DNA from: an uncultured Muribaculaceae bacterium
Lineage (GTDB): Bacteria > Bacteroidota > Bacteroidia > Bacteroidales > Muribaculaceae
DNA: 34,703 bases
Assembly (NCBI GenBank): GCA_947627615.1
Contig: CANQWS010000030.1
Location: 1 to 34,703 of the forward strand
Reading direction: 5' to 3'
The translations under genes were made by a program, and so were the position numbers. The notes under the pieces are model-generated. The model was not told where the DNA came from and did no database searches. It worked only from the letters and a program-made list of their open reading frames with translations. This document shows positions 30,744 to 34,703 of the stretch, one piece after another; positions within the stretch are counted from its first letter, which is position 1; the number at the start of each line of letters is the position of its first letter.

Positions 30744-30767
30744 TATGGAGAGGCTGCTTTTGATTCT

Positions 30768-30810
30768 AAAAGAGAGGGATATGCCGTTTTGTCCTGTGCC
30801 TATCCCTCTC
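30768..30810 (-). terminator. rho-independent-like terminator of the spermidine gene
   Basis: Read on the minus strand, GAGAGGGATA (from 30810) pairs perfectly with TATCCCTCTC (ending at 30772) around a 19-base loop and is followed by TTTT. It separates the gene at 30849 from the cation efflux unit downstream on the same strand. Confidence 0.7.
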
Positions 30811-30848
30811 CTGATGTTTTGTGGTCGATATGTTTATATCCGGGGAAT

Positions 30849-32045
30849 TTAAACCTCGAGGTCAAGGTTGAATTCCTCGTGCCAGGGAAGTCCCTGCTTG
30901 TTGAGCTGCTCCATGAAGGGATCCGGGTCGAATTCCTCCACGTTGTGCACTCCGGGCTTGTTCCACTTGCCGGTCAGGAACATCATGGCTCCTATCATGG
31001 CGGGCACGCCGGTGGTGTAGCTCACGGCCTGCATTCCTGTCTCCAGATAGGCGGCGTGGTGCGAGCAGTTGTTGTAGATGTAGTAGGTCAGATGCTCGCC
31101 CTTCTTGTCGAGGCCCTCTATGCGGCAGCCTATCGAGGTCTCGCCGGTGTAGTTCTCGCCCAAATCCTGGGGGTTGGGCAGCACGGCCTTGAGGAACTGC
31201 AGCGGAACAATCTTCATGCCGTTGTAGTCCACCTCGTCTATGCGGGCCATGCCTATGTCCTGGATCACGCGCAGGTGGGTCAGATATTCCTGACCGAATG
31301 TCATCCAGAAACGGGCGCGCTTGATGCTCGGATAGTTCTTCACCAGGCTCTCGAGTTCCTCGTGATAGAGCAGATATGACTCGCGCGGGCCAATGTTGGG
31401 ATAGGTCAGAGGCTTGTGGAATTCGAGCGGGCCGGTGGTCACCCACTCGCCGTCCTGATAGTAGCGGCCGTTCTGGGTTATCTCGCGTATGTTAATCTCC
31501 GGATTGAAGTTGGTGGCGAAAGCCTTGCCGTGGTCTCCGGCGTTGCAGTCCACAATGTCAAGATACTCCATGTCCGAGAAATAATGCTTGGCCGCGTAGG
31601 CGGTGAACACTCCTGACACTCCCGGGTCGAATCCGCAGCCCAGGATGGCTGTCAGGCCCGCTTTCTCGAATTTCTCCTTGTAGGCCCACTGCCATGAGTA
31701 CTCGAAGTGGGCTTCGTCACGCGGCTCGTAGTTGGCCGTGTCGAGATAGTTTACTCCGCATTCCAGACAGGCGTCCATGATTGTCAGGTCCTGATAGGGG
31801 AGTGCCACGTTGATTACCATGTCGGGCTTGTGACGGCGGAACAGCTCAACGAGCTGCTCAACGCTGTCGGCGTCCACGCTGTCCGTGGTCACGCGGCCGT
31901 TGCCAATCTTGCGGGCTATAGCCTCGCATTTGCTTCGGGTACGGGAAGCAAGCACTATCTCGGTGAACACTTCCGGATTCTGGGCGCATTTGTGAGCCAC
32001 AACGGTACCTACGCCGCCGGCTCCTATGATGATAACTTTAGCCAT
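30849..32045 (-). CDS. carboxynorspermidine/carboxyspermidine dehydrogenase (saccharopine dehydrogenase family)
   Basis: A 398-residue NAD(P)H-dependent enzyme of the saccharopine dehydrogenase fold. In Bacteroidales this type condenses a diamine with aspartate semialdehyde to carboxy(nor)spermidine, a spermidine pathway that does not use decarboxylated SAM. The Rossmann motif GAGGVGT is at residues 8-14. Other landmarks are NVALPYQDLTIMDACLECGVNYLDTANYE and GCGFDPGVSGVFTAYAA, typical of the Lys1/CANSDH group. The partner decarboxylase (NspC) is not in the window. It has its own promoter and terminator, so it is probably a single-gene transcript. Confidence 0.88.
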   Translation of the reverse strand: MAKVIIIGAGGVGTVVAHKCAQNPEVFTEIVLASRTRSKCEAIARKIGNGRVTTDSVDADSVEQLVELFRRHKPDMVINVALPYQDLTIMDACLECGVNYLDTANYEPRDEAHFEYSWQWAYKEKFEKAGLTAILGCGFDPGVSGVFTAYAAKHYFSDMEYLDIVDCNAGDHGKAFATNFNPEINIREITQNGRYYQDGEWVTTGPLEFHKPLTYPNIGPRESYLLYHEELESLVKNYPSIKRARFWMTFGQEYLTHLRVIQDIGMARIDEVDYNGMKIVPLQFLKAVLPNPQDLGENYTGETSIGCRIEGLDKKGEHLTYYIYNNCSHHAAYLETGMQAVSYTTGVPAMIGAMMFLTGKWNKPGVHNVEEFDPDPFMEQLNKQGLPWHEEFNLDLEV

Positions 32046-32084
32046 TGATTTTGTTTAGGAATAGGTTCGGTTTTTAAATTTCAG

Positions 32085-32115
32085 CTAAGGTAAGCATTTT
32101 TTTTAATCCGGCAAA
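32085..32115 (-). promoter_or_regulatory. promoter of the carboxynorspermidine dehydrogenase gene
   Basis: On the minus strand TTTG (32115-32112), 19 bases, then TACCTTAG (32092-32085), one mismatch from TAnnTTTG. The leader to the ATG at 32045 is about 35 bases. Confidence 0.55.
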
Positions 32116-32205
32116 CTTTCCTTCCCTCCCATAGCGATTTGTTCTGAACTTTGTCACTTCCTATATGCTTATAACTAAGCAAGGATTTATTATGAATATT
32201 TGAAA

Positions 32206-32517
32206 ATGACAGAGACTATGGACAAGGAAAATCTTGAAAAACTGCTTGATGACGGCCGCACGGTCATGTTGGAATTCTATGCGTCATGGTGCCCCCACTG
32301 CAAGAGGATGATGCCGGTGGTGGAGCGGTTGCGCGAAAGTGTAGGCGACCGCGTGGGCATATATCAGTTTGATATCGATGAGAATACCGCGTTTGCCGAC
32401 AAACTCGGCGTGCAGTCAATTCCCACATTCATCGTGTTCAGCAACGGCGAGGAAGTGTTCCGCCACACCGGCGAAACCACTTTCGACACCCTTTGTCAGG
32501 CTCTTGAATCAGCATAG
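32206..32517 (+). CDS. thioredoxin-family protein with CPHC active site
   Basis: A 103-residue cytosolic thioredoxin fold with no signal peptide. The active site is WCPHC (Cys29, Cys32), the dipeptide found in DsbA rather than the CGPC of classical thioredoxins, which usually raises redox potential. The cis-proline loop is QSIPTF. The ATG at 32206 is chosen; another ATG at 32218 and a TTG at 32200 are in frame. The last nine bases overlap the 3' end of the convergent CobW-like gene, so the two transcripts would be antisense at their ends. Confidence 0.88.
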   Translation: MTETMDKENLEKLLDDGRTVMLEFYASWCPHCKRMMPVVERLRESVGDRVGIYQFDIDENTAFADKLGVQSIPTFIVFSNGEEVFRHTGETTFDTLCQALESA

Positions 32518-33753
32518 GCAGTCATCCAGAGCGCGGGTAATCGCCTCCCGGTCCATGTTGCGCCCTATGAACACGAGCTTCTGCATCCTGTCGCCGTATT
32601 CGTCGTCCCAGTCGCGCATCAGGCCCGGTTCGCGTGCCATCAGCTGCTCCAGTTCCTCTTCAGGAGCCGTGGCATACCATTGGCCGCACTCCGTCAGTTT
32701 CTTCTGGACCCCGGCCTGCTCGAAAAGATATGACATGTCGCGGTTCTCGGAAAAATAGCACACACCTTTGGTCCTGATGACCTCGGCGGGCCACTGACGG
32801 GCTACGAAAAAGTCAAATTTGTTGAGCGAGAAGGGCCGGCGGCGGTAGTAGACAAATGTGCCTATGCCGTATTCCTCGGCCTCGCCCTCGTCATGGTGAT
32901 GGTGGTGATGATGGTGCCCGTGCTCATGTTCATGCTCATGCTCGTGGTGGTCATGGTCGTGTTCATGTTCATGATGGTGGTGATGCTCATGCTCTTCGCT
33001 CTCAATCTCTTCGAGCGGCTTCTCAATTTCGCGAATCCATGTGGCGGAGGTAGCCACTCGCTCAAAATCGAATAGCCCGGTGTTGAGCAGGCGGTCGAAA
33101 TCCACGTCGGCATAGTCAGCCTCAATTATTTCGGCTTTCGGCTGCAGGGCCTTGATTGTGGCGCGTATTTTGCGTGCGTCATCGGGCGTTACTTCCGATA
33201 TTTTGTTGAGCACCACAATGTTGCAGAACTCTATCTGCTGGACTATAAGGTTCTCTATGTCCTCTTCGCCTATATTCTTCACTGTCAGTTTGTCGCCTGC
33301 GCCAAATTCGCTCTGCATCCGCAGGGCGTCAACAACGGTCACAATGCAGTCAAGCCGCGGGGTGCCGAAACGGTTCACCTGAGGCCCCATGGCCGGCATG
33401 GAGCAGATGGTCTGGGCTATAGGCTCCGGCTCGCAGATGCCGCTTGCCTCTATCACTATGTAGTCAAAGCGGTCTCCCTCCATCAGGTCGGTCAGCTGCT
33501 CCACAAGGTCCATTTTCAGCGTGCAGCAGATGCAGCCGTTCTGCAGCGCCACGAGGCTGTCGTCCTTCTGTCCTACGATTCCGTCGCGGGCTATGAGGTC
33601 GGCGTCAATGTTCACCTCGCCGATATCGTTGACAATTACAGCGAATCTGATTCCGCGGCGGTTGGAGAGCATTCGGTTCACGAGGGTTGTCTTTCCGCTT
33701 CCGAGATAACCCGTGAGCAGCAGCACGGGCTTTTGGCTATGATTTCTGTCCAT
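32509..33753 (-). CDS. CobW/COG0523 family GTP-binding metallochaperone with His-rich loop
   Basis: A 414-residue G3E GTPase. Walker A is GYLGSGKT (15-22), the metal-binding CxCC motif is CICC (74-77) in NGCICCTLK, and Glu102 with SGICEPEP follows. Residues 255-287 form a loop with 23 histidines in 33 residues, broken mostly by Glu and Asp. The CobW C-terminal domain follows (about 295-395), and the protein ends in DDCLC. Zinc-related COG0523 proteins deliver zinc to client enzymes in zinc shortage; the loop would store or sense the metal. A -7 element TATTTTTG lies 24 bases upstream. No Zur box can be confirmed by eye. Confidence 0.9.
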   Translation of the reverse strand: MDRNHSQKPVLLLTGYLGSGKTTLVNRMLSNRRGIRFAVIVNDIGEVNIDADLIARDGIVGQKDDSLVALQNGCICCTLKMDLVEQLTDLMEGDRFDYIVIEASGICEPEPIAQTICSMPAMGPQVNRFGTPRLDCIVTVVDALRMQSEFGAGDKLTVKNIGEEDIENLIVQQIEFCNIVVLNKISEVTPDDARKIRATIKALQPKAEIIEADYADVDFDRLLNTGLFDFERVATSATWIREIEKPLEEIESEEHEHHHHHEHEHDHDHHEHEHEHEHGHHHHHHHHDEGEAEEYGIGTFVYYRRRPFSLNKFDFFVARQWPAEVIRTKGVCYFSENRDMSYLFEQAGVQKKLTECGQWYATAPEEELEQLMAREPGLMRDWDDEYGDRMQKLVFIGRNMDREAITRALDDCLC

Positions 33754-33776
33754 GATTCTTTTCTTTTTTGGTCACG

Positions 33777-33784
33777 CAAAAATA
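33777..33784 (-). promoter_or_regulatory. -7 element of the CobW-like gene
   Basis: TATTTTTG on the minus strand matches TAnnTTTG and would give a leader of about 20 bases before the ATG at 33753. No -33 TTTG is seen at the right distance, which could mean an activator is needed. Confidence 0.4.
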
Positions 33785-33920
33785 GTCAATATGTTTCAAC
33801 CGGCGTATGCCATAAAGGATAAAAAAAAAGTTTCATTGGTTAAAATAGGTGATATTCAGCGAATTTATGCCCTCTGCGGCCGGTTGCCGAGAAAAAATCA
33901 TCAAAAAAGTGACGAAAAAA

Positions 33921-33952
33921 TTTGCAGGAATAAAAAATCGGCCGTAACTTTG
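33921..33952 (+). promoter_or_regulatory. consensus promoter of tRNA-Asp
   Basis: TTTG at 33921-33924, 20 bases, then TAACTTTG at 33945-33952: both elements are perfect. The mature tRNA begins 46 bases downstream. The rest of 33785-33920 is A-rich with no gene that I can support. Confidence 0.85.
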
Positions 33953-33998
33953 CACCGCAAAACGGCAAGAGAGCCGCTTGAAAATCTCTAAAAATTCT

Positions 33999-34072
33999 GG
34001 TGCGTTAGTTCAGTTGGTTAGAATACATGCCTGTCACGCATGGGGTCACGGGTTCGAGTCCCGTACGCACCG
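33999..34072 (+). tRNA. tRNA-Asp (GTC anticodon)
   Basis: A 74-base cloverleaf. The acceptor stem is GGTGCGT (33999-34005) with ACGCACC (34065-34071) and a G discriminator. The anticodon stem CATGC/GCATG encloses the loop CTGTCAC with anticodon GTC (34033-34035). The T arm has GGGTTCGAGTCCC. CCA is not encoded. Confidence 0.97.
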
Positions 34073-34086
34073 CTGAGGAGAGAGGA

Positions 34087-34135
34087 GAATGAGTAAATCT
34101 GAGACTTCGGTTTCTTTTTTACTCATTCTTTTTTT
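34087..34135 (+). terminator. terminator of tRNA-Asp
   Basis: GAATGAGTAAA (34087-34097) pairs perfectly with TTTACTCATTC (34118-34128). Inside it GAGAC and GTTTC close a TTCG tetraloop (34101-34114). Seven T follow (34129-34135). Confidence 0.9.
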
Positions 34136-34145
34136 GTATCCCCAT

Positions 34146-34156
34146 CCCCCCCCCCC
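34146..34156. repeat. C11 homopolymer tract
   Basis: Eleven consecutive C between the tRNA-Asp terminator and the -7 element of the last gene, about 40 bases upstream of that element. Long homopolymers of this kind are prone to slippage; no function is shown. Confidence 0.6.
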
Positions 34157-34196
34157 GTTTTTAGTTTTTCGCACTCAGACCCCGTCTCCGCCGTCG

Positions 34197-34204
34197 TATC
34201 TTTG
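34197..34204 (+). promoter_or_regulatory. -7 element of the last gene (near-leaderless)
   Basis: TATCTTTG matches TAnnTTTG and ends only 5 bases before the ATG at 34210. No TTTG is seen at the expected -33 position. Confidence 0.5.
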
Positions 34205-34209
34205 CCGGC

Positions 34210-34703
34210 ATGAGACGCACCGCACTGATAAAGACCCCATCGCGCTACCACGCCGACCGCCGCGACTATGCCGCGCAGTTCGAGCGCTGGCTGGGCTACT
34301 CGCTCCACCCCGACGCCCGACGCGCCGTGGCCATCCTGGAGCGTCAGCGCGCACGCCGTCAGCCTCAGCGTCTTTATGTCTGTGACCGCGACGCCTCGCG
34401 TGGCGTCATGCAACGCGCATTGGCATCCTACGTCCGCTGGCTCGCCATGGTCGTGCGCCCCGAAATGGCTTTCTATGTCGTGGGCCGCAACCGCAATCAA
34501 GTCAGAAGCCTAATCACCAAAGCCGACATCAGACGGCTCCCCGATCCCAAGTATCAGCCGATACTCGGCACCGCCCGCAGCCCGGAATACTGCCGCGGAC
34601 TGAACTTCGGAATGGCTTTGCTGCTCGACAGCGACGCCTATCCCCGCCGCGGCCGCCATCTGAAACGCGTCTGGAGTTCGGTCTGCCCCTGCATTTCGCC
34701 GAT
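34210..34703 (+). CDS. partial protein resembling a terminase-type ATPase with eroded Walker motifs
   Basis: The frame is open from ATG 34210 to the window end, giving 164 codons of a longer protein. I do not recognise a named family. The order of segments recalls the N-terminal ATPase half of phage terminase large subunits: a helix before the P-loop, a P-loop-like site followed by a helix (SYVRWLAMVVRPEM), a strand (AFYVVGRNRNQVRSL), then YCRGLNFGMALLLDSDAYP, where a Walker B DEA is expected, and HLKRVWSSVCPCISP. In this reading GK(S/T) is replaced by SRG in DRDASRGVMQ and the catalytic Glu by Ser141. It is very basic and Arg-rich. The assignment is tentative. Confidence 0.45.
   Translation, partial: MRRTALIKTPSRYHADRRDYAAQFERWLGYSLHPDARRAVAILERQRARRQPQRLYVCDRDASRGVMQRALASYVRWLAMVVRPEMAFYVVGRNRNQVRSLITKADIRRLPDPKYQPILGTARSPEYCRGLNFGMALLLDSDAYPRRGRHLKRVWSSVCPCISP

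Noticed and set aside
32856-33125. Met/Val-rich or His/Thr-rich frames over the CAT/ATG-rich stretch
   Set aside because: They are frame shadows of the His-rich loop of the CobW-like protein.
33752-33991. A 79-codon plus-strand frame upstream of tRNA-Asp
   Set aside because: It covers the A-rich spacer and the consensus tRNA promoter, with no family resemblance.
34089-34385. A 98-codon plus-strand frame after tRNA-Asp
   Set aside because: It starts inside the tRNA terminator hairpin and crosses the C11 tract. The other frame from 34210 gives a more protein-like sequence with its own -7 element.
33999-34703. A prophage or integrative element boundary at tRNA-Asp
   Set aside because: No integrase and no second copy of the tRNA 3' end are seen in the window, so an attachment site cannot be supported.

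Overview
The window looks like a chromosomal stretch from a G+C-rich member of the Bacteroidales, most likely a Muribaculaceae-like gut bacterium. This rests on several signs: Bacteroidetes-type promoters (TTTG, about 20 bases, TAnnTTTG) in front of many genes; a secreted C10 protease ending in a type IX secretion sorting domain; DUF4836-like lipoproteins; a carboxynorspermidine-synthase-type spermidine gene; and the order yceD-rpmF-fabH-era-der. The genus is an inference. Base composition is fairly even and I see no insertion sequence, integrase or CRISPR array.

Layout. (1) 110-9107, plus strand: rlmN, then five glycan genes packed with overlapping or abutting ends plus one GT9 gene (GT4, GT9, two LTA-synthase-like membrane phosphotransferases, GT4, GT2). 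This looks like a pathway that builds a cell-surface glycan and decorates it with a phospho-substituent. (2) 9118-13463, minus strand: an exported GH2 beta-galactosidase followed by an overlapping U32 (TrhP-like) gene. (3) 13601-17623: a divergent pair, a FemAB/GNAT-like protein and a large secreted C10 cysteine protease whose promoter carries a G9 tract. (4) 17736-23810, plus strand: a DUF1846 protein, then the housekeeping cluster yceD, rpmF, fabH, era, der. (5) 23918-24985: a class II Fic protein behind a perfect 19-bp inverted repeat. (6) 30743 down to 25031, minus strand: cation diffusion facilitator, two paralogous lipoproteins, an ABC ATPase with unusual motifs, and an FtsX-like permease. 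This is the best candidate for an uncharacterised multi-gene envelope system. (7) 32045-30849: the spermidine gene with its own promoter and terminator. (8) 32206-33753: a convergent thioredoxin (CPHC) and a His-rich CobW/COG0523 metallochaperone overlapping tail to tail. (9) 33999-34072: tRNA-Asp with promoter and terminator. It is followed by a gene cut by the window end that resembles a terminase-type ATPase with eroded Walker motifs.

Regulation. Several genes (FemAB-like, DUF1846, the last partial gene, possibly the GT9 gene) have a -7 element only 5 to 9 bases before the start codon, which implies leaderless or nearly leaderless mRNAs. Two intergenic homopolymers (G9 before the C10 protease, C11 before the last gene) and a pair of composite palindromes (9122-9152 and 19927-19963) are not explained by the coding annotation.
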